Positions 18,251 to 27,436 of a stretch of DNA of 64,000 bases are shown in pieces. Each line of letters begins with the position of its first letter. Position 1 is the stretch's first letter. The stretch comes from Rhodospirillales bacterium (lineage in GTDB: Bacteria > Pseudomonadota > Alphaproteobacteria > Kiloniellales > JACOMY01). Made by a program: the position numbers and the translations under genes. The stretch covers positions 88,531-152,530 of the forward strand of contig JACOMY010000005.1 in the NCBI GenBank assembly GCA_014324045.1. The letters run 5' to 3'. The notes beneath the pieces were generated by a model. That model was not told the origin of the DNA. It saw nothing but the letters and a program-made list of their open reading frames with translations, and ran no database searches.

Positions 18251-18988
18251 CTAATCCTCCTTGAAATCGTCAAATTCGTCTGGGAACCGACGCGGCAACA
18301 AGGCGGACTGGAACCAGAGTAGATATGTATAGATCGAATAGACCGGGCGGCCGGTTGCGCGCCGGATGTCCGCTGCGTAGGGGACCATGTTCGTGCATTC
18401 CAGAAGAATTGCGCCGACATCAGGATGGCTACTGACTAGCTGACGCGCCGCGGCCACGTTCTCTGAGCGTGCCTTCGCAAAGTCGATCTCCGGCTGGTTT
18501 TCTAGGATTTGGGTCGTGAAATGCGACACAGCGCCGGTCCCGACCACCGGTGTGCCTTCGGGAATACCAGCCGCATCCAGATGTTGCTGTGTGAGGCTTG
18601 CGGCAGATATTGTAAGGATCCCGATGGTTCGCCCCGGTGGCAAGGTTTGCTGGATCGAACGTCCCTGCAATAGTGACGAGGTGGCAATGGGAACATCGAG
18701 CGCAGCCTTTAGTTTACTCTGAAAGGACACAAGAAATCCACAATTGGTTGAAATGCCATCACATCCTGCTCGTATCAGATCTCGACCCGCTTCGATAAAA
18801 CTCTGAAGAAGCGGATCTGGGTTTTTGCGCACAACAACATCCGGAGAGGCAGACGGAACAATTCGATATTGAACGGGAAAGGGCCATGTTGCCGCATTAC
18901 CGATATCGCCGGGAATGCGCGGAAACCTTGTATTGAGCATCAAAATTCCAAGTGTTGCACCGTACACATTCTTCCCGCCGGTGATCAT
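18251..18988 (-). CDS. Aspartate/glutamate racemase family protein
   Basis: A 245-residue enzyme of the Asp/Glu/hydantoin racemase superfamily. Both catalytic cysteines are in place: C83 in STNCGF and C198 in LLECTNM, with the family's glycine- and Thr/Ser-rich loops beside them. Two Cys argue for a cofactor-independent racemase or epimerase rather than an arylmalonate decarboxylase, which has one. GGGAGA lies 7 bases before ATG 18988. It is divergent from the ThDP enzyme gene, with a 146-base shared promoter region. Context suggests that it interconverts the stereoisomers of the substrate taken up by the TRAP transporter (inference). Confidence 0.85.
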   Translation of the reverse strand: MITGGKNVYGATLGILMLNTRFPRIPGDIGNAATWPFPVQYRIVPSASPDVVVRKNPDPLLQSFIEAGRDLIRAGCDGISTNCGFLVSFQSKLKAALDVPIATSSLLQGRSIQQTLPPGRTIGILTISAASLTQQHLDAAGIPEGTPVVGTGAVSHFTTQILENQPEIDFAKARSENVAAARQLVSSHPDVGAILLECTNMVPYAADIRRATGRPVYSIYTYLLWFQSALLPRRFPDEFDDFKED

Positions 18989-19134
18989 ATCGTGTCTCCC
19001 AATTCAAAATGTGAGAGGATGATGGAGAACCTGTTCCTCTGCTTTACCCACCATCGTAGCTTAGAGCTTGCCTTGATAACCACACTGTGCATAGTCCTGG
19101 ATGTAGCGTTGTGGCGAGCAAAGGCAAGCGGTTT

Positions 19135-20826
19135 ATGTCCAATTCTATGAGTGGATCAGACGCGATGGTGCGGATGCTCGAAGCGCATGGCGTGACGCAT
19201 GTTTTCGGTCTTTGCGGTGACACCACATTACCACTTTACGACTCGTTGCTGCGGCTGGACCACGGTATCACGCATGTGCTCACACGCGATGAACGGTCTG
19301 CGACTTACATGGCCGATGGATTTGCCCGCGTCACTGGCAGGCCCGGCATCTGCGAGGGGCCGTCGGGAGGCGGCGCCACCTACATCCTTCCCGGTCTCAT
19401 CGAGGCCAATGAATCGAGCTGCCCGGTCCTAGCAATCACCTCGGACATCTCCGTCGCCAGCTACGGAAAGTTTCCGCTGACCGAAGTCGATCAGGAAGCA
19501 CTGATGCGGCCGCTGACCAAATGGAACACGGTAATCAAGCGGGCCGAACACATCCCGCGTATGGTCCGGACTGCGTTTCGCGCCATGACGACGGGGCGCC
19601 CCGGCGCCGCGCACCTTGGTCTGCCTTACGACGTCCAGTATGACCCCGTAGACAGCGAAGACATCTGGGCCGACAGCGCGCTGAGTGCCTATCCGGCCTA
19701 TCCCGCCGCGCCTGAACCGGGTGCGGCGGAGGCTGCCGTTGATGCCATTCTGTCGGCAAAATCGCCGCTGATCGTGTGTGGCGGCGGGGTTGTCATCGCC
19801 GACGCGATGCAAGAGCTCGACCGGTTGGTGCGTCGTCTGGACATCCCGGTGGCCACGTCGATTTCCGGCCAGGGCGCGCTTGCCGAAACACACCCCAATG
19901 CTGTTGGCGTCGTCGGTTCCAATGGCGGCACCGATCAGACCTGGGAAGCCATGGAAGGGGCCGATCTCGTGGTGTTCATGGGCTGTCGGGCCGGCTCAAC
20001 GACGACAGCGCGGTGGGAAGCACCCAAGCCCGGTGCGCGGATCGTGCATTTCGACAGCGACCCAATGGTCATCGGCGCCAATTATCCGACCGAAGTCGGC
20101 GTCGTGGCCGATCTGAAACTGGCGCTGGCCGAGGTGAACAGGGTGCTCGATGCTCGCGGTAAGGGCTTGTTAACCTTCGACGGCGCGGCTGCGGTGGCCG
20201 ATCTGAAGGCCCGGATGTTCGCGGAATTCGACGCGCTGGCGCAGAGCGATGCGTTGCCCTTGAGGCCGGAGGCCGTGATTGCTTCCTTGCAGTCATCTTT
20301 GCCCGAAGAGGCCGTTGTTGTATCCGATCCGGGCACAAGCTGCCCCTATGTCTCCGCCTATTACCGGCTGCCCAACCCTGGCCGGCATTTCATCACCAAC
20401 CGGGCTCACGGGGCCTTGGGCTATTCGCTTTCGGCTGCGCTGGGAGCATGGTATGGACGGCCTGACGCCAAGATCGTCGCGTTGATGGGGGATGGGTCTT
20501 TTGGGTTCACCTGTGGGGAGCTTGAGACCGTCTGCCGCGTGGGAGCCAATATAACCTTCATCGTGCTGTCGAATGCGAGTTTCGGCTGGATCAAGGCCAG
20601 CCAGAAAGCCGACAAGGGCGGACGATATTACAATGTAGATTTTTCCCGCACGGATCATGCTGCCGTCGCCGCTGCCTATGGCGTGAAAAGTTGGCGGACT
20701 GAGACCCGGGAGCAGTTTGAAAACTGCCTGCGTGAAGCCGTGAATCATTACGGTCCCACCCTAGTCGATGTGATCACACAACCTTTGGAAGGGGCAAATG
20801 CACCTGTTAGGCGCTGGATGGGATGA
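19135..20826 (+). CDS. ThDP-dependent 2-oxo-acid decarboxylase/synthase family enzyme
   Basis: A 563-residue enzyme of the acetolactate synthase/benzoylformate decarboxylase superfamily. The N-terminal Pyr domain has the ThDP-activating Glu (E53 in RDERSATYMADGFAR), a central Rossmann domain lies at about 190-330, and the C-terminal PP domain has the Mg/ThDP motif G452-D-G starting MGDGSFGFTCGEL and ending at N480. The FAD-binding features of acetolactate synthase are not obvious and no ilvN-like subunit follows. Start 19135 (MSNSMSGSDAMV) fits the family better than the upstream codon. Next to an amino acid oxidoreductase, a role in converting the resulting 2-oxo acid is likely. Product unknown. 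Confidence 0.87.
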   Translation: MSNSMSGSDAMVRMLEAHGVTHVFGLCGDTTLPLYDSLLRLDHGITHVLTRDERSATYMADGFARVTGRPGICEGPSGGGATYILPGLIEANESSCPVLAITSDISVASYGKFPLTEVDQEALMRPLTKWNTVIKRAEHIPRMVRTAFRAMTTGRPGAAHLGLPYDVQYDPVDSEDIWADSALSAYPAYPAAPEPGAAEAAVDAILSAKSPLIVCGGGVVIADAMQELDRLVRRLDIPVATSISGQGALAETHPNAVGVVGSNGGTDQTWEAMEGADLVVFMGCRAGSTTTARWEAPKPGARIVHFDSDPMVIGANYPTEVGVVADLKLALAEVNRVLDARGKGLLTFDGAAAVADLKARMFAEFDALAQSDALPLRPEAVIASLQSSLPEEAVVVSDPGTSCPYVSAYYRLPNPGRHFITNRAHGALGYSLSAALGAWYGRPDAKIVALMGDGSFGFTCGELETVCRVGANITFIVLSNASFGWIKASQKADKGGRYYNVDFSRTDHAAVAAAYGVKSWRTETREQFENCLREAVNHYGPTLVDVITQPLEGANAPVRRWMG

Positions 20827-20919
20827 ATATCGGATCTGGTGATTGACAATCGCAAGGTGAAAGATCTGAACTGAAGACTAGGATCATGAGCTTATGAGGG
20901 CGAGTAGATTCCAAACCGA

Positions 20920-22149
20920 GTGATCATAGTGGGGGCCGGGATCGTTGGCGTTTCGACCGGCATCTGGCTGCGGCGCTTTTGTGATGCCGAGGTCGTAATC
21001 CTTGATCGCTTGGCGCCTGGAGAAGGTACATCCCACGGAAATGCCGGTGTGCTTGCGGCCTGTTCCGTGGTGCCAGTCACTATGCCTGGGCTGTTTGGCA
21101 AGGTGCCAGGCCTGTTGCTGAACCCGGATTTTCCGCTGTTCATGCGATGGGGGTATTTCCCGAAGCTTCTGCCCTGGCTGATAAAATACCTCTCGCACGC
21201 CAATGACCGTGACACGCGCCGGATTGCGGACGGCCTGACCATGATCATCGGGGACTGCGTGGACCAGCACAAGGCGCTTGTGGCCGATACAACCGCAGCA
21301 GGCTGGGTGCAGGACAGCGACTATTCTTTTGCCTATGCTAGCCGATCTGCGTTCGAAGGTGACGCCTATACTTGGGCCTTACGTCATGAGGCGGGGTTTG
21401 ACCCAGTGATCCGCGAAGGCGATGCCATCCGCGAGTTTGAACCCAACCTGTCGCCGAGCATCGGGCTGCTGGCGACTATGAAGAACCATGGCTTCGTGCG
21501 TGACCCTGGCGCTTACGTGAAGGCCTTGGCCGCGGCGTTTCAAGAGCTTGGCGGTACGATCCGGCAGGCCGAGATCACGGATTTCGAAATCTCGGATGCC
21601 AAGGTCACAGGCGTTGTGACAAAGGCCGGCATGGAGCCATGCACGCATGTCGTGCTTGCTACCGGCGTGTGGTCCAAACCGTTGATGCAAAAGCTTGGTC
21701 TTTCGATCCCACTGGAATCCGAACGCGGCTATCACATTATTTTTGAAGAGGTCCAAGGCGGCCCCGCGCATCCAATCATGGTCGCAAGCGGAAAATTCGT
21801 CGCCACGCCAATGGCTGCTGGTCTGCGCTGTGCCGGCGTGGTGGAATTCGGCGGTTTGCAGGCTGATCTGAACCCGGATGTGCTGAAGCTTATGCGCAAA
21901 CAGGCGCGCGCAGCTTTTCCCGAACTATCGCACGGACAGGAGATCGAGTGGTTCGGCCATCGCCCCGCGCCCTCCGATAGCCTGCCCCTGATTGGTGAAA
22001 TCCGCCAGACCGGCATCTTCACAGCCTTTGGACACCATCACATCGGATTGACCGGCGGCCCGAAAACCGGCCGATTCGTGGCTAGCCTCATCGCCGCAAA
22101 ACCTGTCAATATAGATCTCAGGGCATTCAGCCCCATGCGGTTTGCCTGA
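20920..22149 (+). CDS. DadA-like FAD-dependent amino acid oxidoreductase
   Basis: A 409-residue DAO-family flavoprotein. It starts directly with the FAD-binding strand VIIVGAGIVGVSTGIWLRRF and continues to the C-terminal GHHHIGLTGGPKTGRFVA that binds FAD. D-amino acid dehydrogenases of this type oxidise amino acids to 2-oxo acids and pass electrons to the respiratory chain. The only start in frame is GTG 20920, preceded at once by an in-frame TAG (20905) and no good ribosome site. Relatives have several residues before VIIVG, so a small 5' frameshift is possible: ATG 20894 opens another frame that ends in TGA right at this point. It could also be a sarcosine-oxidase-like enzyme. Confidence 0.85.
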   Translation: MIIVGAGIVGVSTGIWLRRFCDAEVVILDRLAPGEGTSHGNAGVLAACSVVPVTMPGLFGKVPGLLLNPDFPLFMRWGYFPKLLPWLIKYLSHANDRDTRRIADGLTMIIGDCVDQHKALVADTTAAGWVQDSDYSFAYASRSAFEGDAYTWALRHEAGFDPVIREGDAIREFEPNLSPSIGLLATMKNHGFVRDPGAYVKALAAAFQELGGTIRQAEITDFEISDAKVTGVVTKAGMEPCTHVVLATGVWSKPLMQKLGLSIPLESERGYHIIFEEVQGGPAHPIMVASGKFVATPMAAGLRCAGVVEFGGLQADLNPDVLKLMRKQARAAFPELSHGQEIEWFGHRPAPSDSLPLIGEIRQTGIFTAFGHHHIGLTGGPKTGRFVASLIAAKPVNIDLRAFSPMRFA

Positions 22150-22198
22150 GCAAGAACAAGAAAAATTAAGGACCAAACAGAACCAACAGGAGAGAGCT

Positions 22199-23176
22199 AT
22201 GAAGACCCTAACAACGACCCTAGCCGCACTGGCGACGGCCGCGCTCGCGACACTCCCCGCCATGGCCCAGGAAAAATGGGATCTGCCAATGGCCTATTCC
22301 GCTTCTAACTTCCATTCGGTGACCGGGGCCGAGTTTGCCCAATGTGTGACCACCGGGACTGGCGGCGCCATCGAGATCACTACGCACCCCTCTGGGTCAC
22401 TTTTTGCGGGCGCGGATATCAAACGTGCCGTTCAAACCGAGCAGGTTCCGATCGGTGAACGGCTGCTGTCCGGGCACCAGAACGAGAGTGCGATTTTTGG
22501 TTGGGATTCGGTGCCGTTCCTTGTGTCTTCCTTTGACCAGCACGAAAAGCTTTACGAAGTGGCCAAGCCATATCTGGAAGAGCTTCTGGCTGAACAAAAC
22601 CTGACATTGCTCTATTCCGTGCCTTGGCCGCCGCAGGGGCTTTACTTCAACAAGGAGGTAAACTCAGTCGCGGATATGGAAGGTATCAAATTCCGCTCCT
22701 ACAACAACGCCACCGCGCGCCTTGCCGAACTGACTGGCATGCTTCCGGTACAGATTGAAGCGGCCGAGATCAGCCAGGCTTTTGCCACCGGCGTGGCCGA
22801 ATCCATGGTGTCCTCGGGGGCGACGGGCTATGATCGCAAGGTTTGGGAAAGCCTGAGCCATTTCTACGAGGTCGATGCCTGGTTGCCACGCAACTACATG
22901 CTGATCAATTCGGACGTCTGGGCCGATGTATCCGAGGCCAACAAGAACATCATCAATGCCTGTGCGGGCATGGCCGAATATGCAGGCACATGGCGGGCCA
23001 AGGAATATACCGGCTTCACGCTGGCCGGTCTGGCCGCTGGTGGTATGACCGTCGCACCTGCCGGTGACACGCTGATGGCTGAGTTGAAAGCAATCGGTGA
23101 GACCATGACAGCCGAATGGCTCGAAGCGGCCGGTGAGACCGGCAAGAACATCGTCGACGCGTATAACGCACAGTAA
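22199..23176 (+). CDS. TRAP transporter substrate-binding protein (DctP family)
   Basis: A 325-residue periplasmic binding protein with a cleavable signal peptide (hydrophobic residues 8-20, cleavage after AMA at 23). The DctP fold is shown by NKEVNSVADMEGIKFRSYN, where the conserved Arg binds a substrate carboxylate, and by the EAAEISQAFATGVAESMVSS helix. GGAGAG lies close before ATG 22199. It delivers a carboxylate-bearing ligand to the DctQM permease encoded just downstream. The ligand cannot be read, but an amino or 2-oxo acid would fit the neighbours. Confidence 0.93.
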   Translation: MKTLTTTLAALATAALATLPAMAQEKWDLPMAYSASNFHSVTGAEFAQCVTTGTGGAIEITTHPSGSLFAGADIKRAVQTEQVPIGERLLSGHQNESAIFGWDSVPFLVSSFDQHEKLYEVAKPYLEELLAEQNLTLLYSVPWPPQGLYFNKEVNSVADMEGIKFRSYNNATARLAELTGMLPVQIEAAEISQAFATGVAESMVSSGATGYDRKVWESLSHFYEVDAWLPRNYMLINSDVWADVSEANKNIINACAGMAEYAGTWRAKEYTGFTLAGLAAGGMTVAPAGDTLMAELKAIGETMTAEWLEAAGETGKNIVDAYNAQ

Positions 23177-23243
23177 TTCAGACAGGCGGTGCTGGCCAAA
23201 TATTGGCTGGCACCGTCCTATACGAACGGCGGAGACCGGATCG

Positions 23244-23780
23244 ATGAATGCTGCGCTTCGCAAACTGCGCTGGATACTGGATGCTATCTACAGCGTGGCT
23301 GGGGTGGTCGCAGCGCTTTGCCTGATTGCCATTCTAGCGCTGATCGTCGCGCAGATGGTTGCCCGCTGGACCGGTGAAATCTTTCCCGGCGCGGCGAATT
23401 ATGCGGGGTACGCCATGGCGGCAGCGAGCTTTTTTGCCTTTGCCAACGCCCTGAACCGCGGCTCGCATATCCGCGTGTCATTGGTGTTGAATGCGATGCC
23501 CGACGGGGTCCGCCGCTACATGGAAATCTGGTGTTTCGGAATTGGCGCGGCAGTGATGTGGTATTTCACCTATTATGCCTATTGGTTCACCTACTGGTCG
23601 TGGAAATTCAACGAGGTCAGCCAGGCGCAGGACGCCACCCCGATGTGGATCCCGCAATCGGTCATGGTGATCGGCGGTGCAATCCTAGCGCTAGCGCTGA
23701 CTGACCACCTCATCAATGTCATCTTGCACAGCGACCACCGCATCAAGCGCGATCTTGTCGACCAGAGCCACGCGAAGTAA
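23244..23780 (+). CDS. TRAP transporter small permease (DctQ family)
   Basis: A 178-residue inner-membrane protein with four hydrophobic segments (about 12-38, 50-70, 92-115 and 135-158), the usual topology of DctQ. The motif SFFAFANALNRGSHIRVSL is typical of the family. Start 23244 follows GGAG. It lies 67 bases after the binding protein and 6 bases before the large permease. Confidence 0.92.
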   Translation: MNAALRKLRWILDAIYSVAGVVAALCLIAILALIVAQMVARWTGEIFPGAANYAGYAMAAASFFAFANALNRGSHIRVSLVLNAMPDGVRRYMEIWCFGIGAAVMWYFTYYAYWFTYWSWKFNEVSQAQDATPMWIPQSVMVIGGAILALALTDHLINVILHSDHRIKRDLVDQSHAK

Positions 23781-23786
23781 CGGGCC

Positions 23787-25097
23787 ATGGAAGAGTTCTA
23801 CGCAATCGTCTTGTTTCTCTTTGTGCTGTTTCTCCTGCTAGGCTCCGGCGTCTGGGTCGGACTCGCCCTGATGGGCGTGGCCTGGGTGGGCATGGAACTG
23901 TTCACCACGCGGCCGGTTGGCGACACGATGATCACCACGATCTGGACGTCCTCCTCCAGTTGGACCCTGACGGCGCTGCCGCTTTTCATCTGGATGGGGG
24001 AGATCTTGTTCCGAACACGCCTGTCCGAAGACATGTTCCGCGGCTTGTCTCCCTGGCTGGCGCGGCTGCCGGGCGGGTTGATCCACACCAACATTGTCGG
24101 TTGCACGGTCTTTGCGGCCGTGTCGGGCTCGTCAGCAGCTACGCTGACCACCGTGGGCAAGATGTCGATCCCGGAATTGAGGGCGCGCGACTATCCCGAA
24201 AGCATTCTGATCGGCACCCTTGCAGGAGCCGCGACGCTCGGCCTGATGATCCCACCGTCGCTGGCGCTGATCGTCTATGGCGTCACCGTGAACGAGAGCA
24301 TCACACAGCTCTTTTTCGCGGGCGTCTTTCCAGGCCTGTGCCTCGCTTTGATGTTCATGAGCTATGTGGCCATCTACTCGCAGCTATCGCGGTCGTGGAA
24401 CCCTAGGCTGGAAATTGGCATGTCCTTTGTCGAAAAGCTCAAGAATTCCCGGTTTCTGATCCCCGTACTCTGCCTGATCTTCGTGGTCATCGGCTTGATG
24501 TATGCGGGCCTAGCGACGGCCACAGAGGCTGCAGCGGTCGGGGTTATCGGTGCGCTGGTTCTGGCCGTTAGCCAGGGTGCGCCGACATGGAGCACTTTCG
24601 TCACCAGCCTGAAGGGCGCGACCCGGACGTCGGCCATGATTGCGTTGATCCTTGCGGGGGCAGCATTTTTGAAACTGGCCATGGGCTTCACCGGCCTGCC
24701 GCGCGCTCTGGCAGACGGGATCGCAACAATGGAATTGTCGCGTTTTGAGCTGCTGATGATCCTTATGGTCTTCTACATTGTGCTGGGCATGTTTCTCGAT
24801 GGCATTTCTTCGGTGGTGCTGACCATGGCCGTGGTGGAACCCATGGTGCGCGAAGCCGGGATCGATTTGATTTGGTTCGGTATTTTTGTCGTCGTGGTTG
24901 TGGAAATGGCACAGATCACACCGCCGATCGGGTTCAATCTCTTTGTGCTTCAAGGCATGACAGAACACGAGATGGGTTACATCACACGCGCGGCCTTCCC
25001 GATGTTCCTGATCATGGTTTTGATGTGCTTTGTGCTGATCTGGATCCCGGACATAGCACTCTGGTTGCCTGAAAACATGCGGCAAGTTCCACAGTAG
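23787..25097 (+). CDS. TRAP transporter large permease (DctM family)
   Basis: A 436-residue membrane protein of the DctM (ion transporter) family with about 11-12 hydrophobic segments. Conserved blocks are visible: VSGSSAATLTTVGKMSIPEL, GTLAGAATLGLMIPPSLALI and the mirrored second half with EMAQITPPIGFNLFVLQGM. These helical hairpins carry sodium and substrate in related structures. It is the last full gene of the cluster, and together with DctP and DctQ it forms a complete sodium-coupled uptake system. Confidence 0.95.
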   Translation: MEEFYAIVLFLFVLFLLLGSGVWVGLALMGVAWVGMELFTTRPVGDTMITTIWTSSSSWTLTALPLFIWMGEILFRTRLSEDMFRGLSPWLARLPGGLIHTNIVGCTVFAAVSGSSAATLTTVGKMSIPELRARDYPESILIGTLAGAATLGLMIPPSLALIVYGVTVNESITQLFFAGVFPGLCLALMFMSYVAIYSQLSRSWNPRLEIGMSFVEKLKNSRFLIPVLCLIFVVIGLMYAGLATATEAAAVGVIGALVLAVSQGAPTWSTFVTSLKGATRTSAMIALILAGAAFLKLAMGFTGLPRALADGIATMELSRFELLMILMVFYIVLGMFLDGISSVVLTMAVVEPMVREAGIDLIWFGIFVVVVVEMAQITPPIGFNLFVLQGMTEHEMGYITRAAFPMFLIMVLMCFVLIWIPDIALWLPENMRQVPQ

Positions 25098-25127
25098 CAT
25101 GCATGTCTTGAATTGATCGAAGCATCG

Positions 25128-25223
25128 GTGTCTACCAAACCGCCGCAATTCGGGACATTTCAGATTGGCAAGCCCTTTGACACCTTTGTCGAGGCGTTAC
25201 TGGACAAGGGCACAGATACTTAA
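25128..25223 (+). CDS. Truncated 31-residue reading frame at the end of the TRAP operon
   Basis: GTG 25128 opens a frame reading VSTKPPQFGTFQIGKPFDTF and ending TAA at 25223. It lies 30 bases after dctM in the same direction, with composition like its neighbours, so it may be the first part of a further pathway gene cut off at the cluster border. No family is recognisable from 31 residues, and there is no strong ribosome site. It could also be chance. Confidence 0.3.
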   Translation: MSTKPPQFGTFQIGKPFDTFVEALLDKGTDT

Positions 25224-25864
25224 GCCCGCGGTTTACACAGCGGGAGGCAATGTAGGAACATGCCAAATTCTTCGTCCAAGGTGTATCCCAATTTTTCCTA
25301 GATTCGCCCGCACTTAGCGTTTAGCCGGTTAGCAGTATAACCTTATGTACATCTGCAGCCTGTCAACGTCAACAACGTATGTGTGATGAAGACGACCCGA
25401 CATCTCTTAATTCAGCATTGGTGAAGGAGATTTGTCCAGTTTTGGCGGTAAATCCAGCACTTCTTGGATTTCGAACTCGCGTCGCAGATAAAGCGCAAAC
25501 AGTAGTTTAGGGCGGGGCACTATCGGCACACGCCTGAATGGTAGGGCTAGGCCAACGGCGACAAGCCAAAGCTCCCGCAGTGACCGTGACCCTATAGGTA
25601 ATCAAGACAACCGGACACGAGGGCCAAACCTTCTATCTCCAGAACACTGTCGACAATCCTCACGCGCCGTTGGGAATGCCTCTTCTCTGCAAACGGCACA
25701 TTGTTCAAAGTTGGGGTGGGAGCTTCGCGAACTCTACTCATTAGAGCGCCCATCAACCGCCCTGCTCGTCGAGAGCAGCAGAAAATGAAAAAACGGAACC
25801 AAGACACATATCAAAACCGAGGAGCTCGATAAATGAAAACCGTCACGGTAATTTTCTAACAGTA
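25224..25864. other. Gene-free stretch
   Basis: I see no complete gene. A leftward frame around 25430-25545 reads FRRVPIVPRPKLLFALYLRR and further, which is protein-like but belongs to no family I know. This stretch is the right border of the TRAP/racemase cluster. Confidence 0.35.
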
Positions 25865-26326
25865 AATTGCATAATCTCCCAAGCTGCCGTCGGATGCGAC
25901 CGGAAACTTGGGTACCAGGAAGCGGGGGTCCCGGGTACTCCCGCGAGGTGCCCTCAATCTTGGCTAATACCAGGTAAACAATGTTCTCCGACAAATCGTG
26001 TTCGCCGCAGGAGGTCAACGTCTGTTGCTGAAAAGACGACAACTTCCGCCCGCCAAGCTCCTCGTCGAAGCCTGCCGCTACACAGGTTTCAAGTACCTAC
26101 CGGATCTCTTCGATGCTATGCAGGTGCGTGCCGTCGAAGCTTGGTTCCTGCGCATCGGACTTCGCGGCATGGGGCTGAAGCTGCTCTTCGGCGATCTGTC
26201 AGGCGCAATCGAGGATCTGCTCGAAGGTTTTGCGCGAATACGCGCGGAAGCGCGGTTAGATCTTCAGCCCCTAATCAATGTATGCAGCAGAAAGTCTAGA
26301 TCTTGCCGGCACAGCATCTGTGTCAT
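25865..26326 (-). pseudogene. Acyl-CoA dehydrogenase, internally deleted and frameshifted
   Basis: The leftward sequence begins MTQMLCRQDLDFLLHTLI (ATG 26326), then after stops and a shift reads YSRKTFEQILDCA, EEQLQPHAAKSDAQEPSFDG and AAGFDEELGG, the helical N-terminal domain of FadE-like acyl-CoA dehydrogenases. It then jumps to ENIVYLVLAKIEG and, in another frame, RFLVPKFPVASDGSLG, which belongs to the middle domain. About 100 residues between these are missing, and everything after is lost. It sits 13 bases behind the MBL-fold gene, so it was once the last gene of that operon. Confidence 0.8.
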
Positions 26327-26339
26327 GGCAGCGTCCAGA

Positions 26340-27389
26340 CTAGGTCGCGCGGAAGCGCAATACGCCGTTCTCTTCACCGGATTGGACCCGTCCAAGCACG
26401 GCGAGATGGTTCAGGTGCGAAAGGCTTTCGCCCAGCGCGAAGAAGAGCTGGTGATCGTCGAGCTTGCGATTGAAGAGTGCAGGGATCGCGTCATAGGCGC
26501 TCAAGGGCCGGACCCGGCAGGCCTCCTCGGCGCAGTCCAGCCTTTCGCGGTGGTGGGCGACCAAGGCCCGCGCCCGGGTCGAGCCGCCGAAGAAGGGACG
26601 GCCGTGGCTCGGCAGCACCAGCGTTGTGTCGTCGATGGTGCGCGCCAGACGCTCTTGCGTCTCTATGAAGGCGGTTAAGGGATCGGCCTCGGGCTTCCAG
26701 ACAGGGACCGAGACATTGGGAGAGATCTTCGGCAAGAGTTGGTCGCCAGCGATGAAGATACCGTGCTCCTCGTCGTACAGACAGGCGTGGGCTTCGACAT
26801 GGCCGTGGCCGGGAACAACGGTCCAAGTGCGCCCGCCCGCCTCGATCTTTCTGCCGAGTTGCAGACAGTGCGCTTCGGCCGGCGGGGCGCCGCAGCGTCC
26901 GCGGAAGGTGTTGCCGTGCGCGGTCAGCTTGCTGGCCGTTTCTGCCGGCATCCCTTGACGGATGTAGTGCGCTCTGAGCGGCGCGGTGTAGTCCGCGTCC
27001 GGCAGGTGGTAGAGCCAGCTTCCGAAGCCGAACTCGATCTCGCTCATCTCCAGTTCGGCACCGGTTTCCGCGCAGATCCAACCGGCGAGGCCGAAGTGGT
27101 CGGGATGATGGTGGGTCACCAAGAGCCGCTTCAGCGGTTTTCCAGCCATAGGACCGGCGAAGATCTGTCGCCAGAGGTCTTTGGTCCTGTCGTTATGCAG
27201 GCCGGTATCGACCAAGGTCCAGCCGTCGCCTTCGCTCAGCAGCCAGAGATTGATGTGGTCTAGCGCGAAGGGCAGGGGCATCTGCACCCAGTAGAGCCCC
27301 TCGGCTATCTCCTTGATCGTTCCGGCCTCGGGCAGGCTCTCACTCTGCGGTGCGGTCTTGGGAAACTCTGGCGCGAGCGTGCTGTCCAT
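26340..27389 (-). CDS. MBL-fold metallo-hydrolase
   Basis: A 349-residue metallo-beta-lactamase-fold hydrolase. The dinuclear metal motif THHHPDHFG, the second His site VPGHGHVEAH and the Asp site GDQLLPK are all present, followed by a late SHGRPFFGG His. A C-terminal extension of about 80 residues (RERLDCAEEACRVRPLSAYD and onward) resembles the winged-helix tail of the LACTB2-like group. Start 27389 has AAGGACGG upstream; the longer frame is not needed. It lies between the broken alpha/beta hydrolase and the broken acyl-CoA dehydrogenase, so it acted in the same, now partly dead, pathway. Substrate unknown. Confidence 0.88.
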   Translation of the reverse strand: MDSTLAPEFPKTAPQSESLPEAGTIKEIAEGLYWVQMPLPFALDHINLWLLSEGDGWTLVDTGLHNDRTKDLWRQIFAGPMAGKPLKRLLVTHHHPDHFGLAGWICAETGAELEMSEIEFGFGSWLYHLPDADYTAPLRAHYIRQGMPAETASKLTAHGNTFRGRCGAPPAEAHCLQLGRKIEAGGRTWTVVPGHGHVEAHACLYDEEHGIFIAGDQLLPKISPNVSVPVWKPEADPLTAFIETQERLARTIDDTTLVLPSHGRPFFGGSTRARALVAHHRERLDCAEEACRVRPLSAYDAIPALFNRKLDDHQLFFALGESLSHLNHLAVLGRVQSGEENGVLRFRAT

Positions 27390-27436
27390 GGTGCCGTCCT
27401 TCTTCGGTTTCCTTATCGGAAGATCTGCGTGCGGCG

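Noticed and set aside
19135..20826. Calling the ThDP enzyme acetolactate synthase (ilvB)
   Set aside because: There is no ilvN regulatory subunit and no branched-chain biosynthesis neighbours. The context is catabolic.
25998..26678. A 226-codon rightward frame
   Set aside because: It runs antisense to the end of the MBL-fold gene and the acyl-CoA dehydrogenase relic, both of which have clear family motifs on the other strand.
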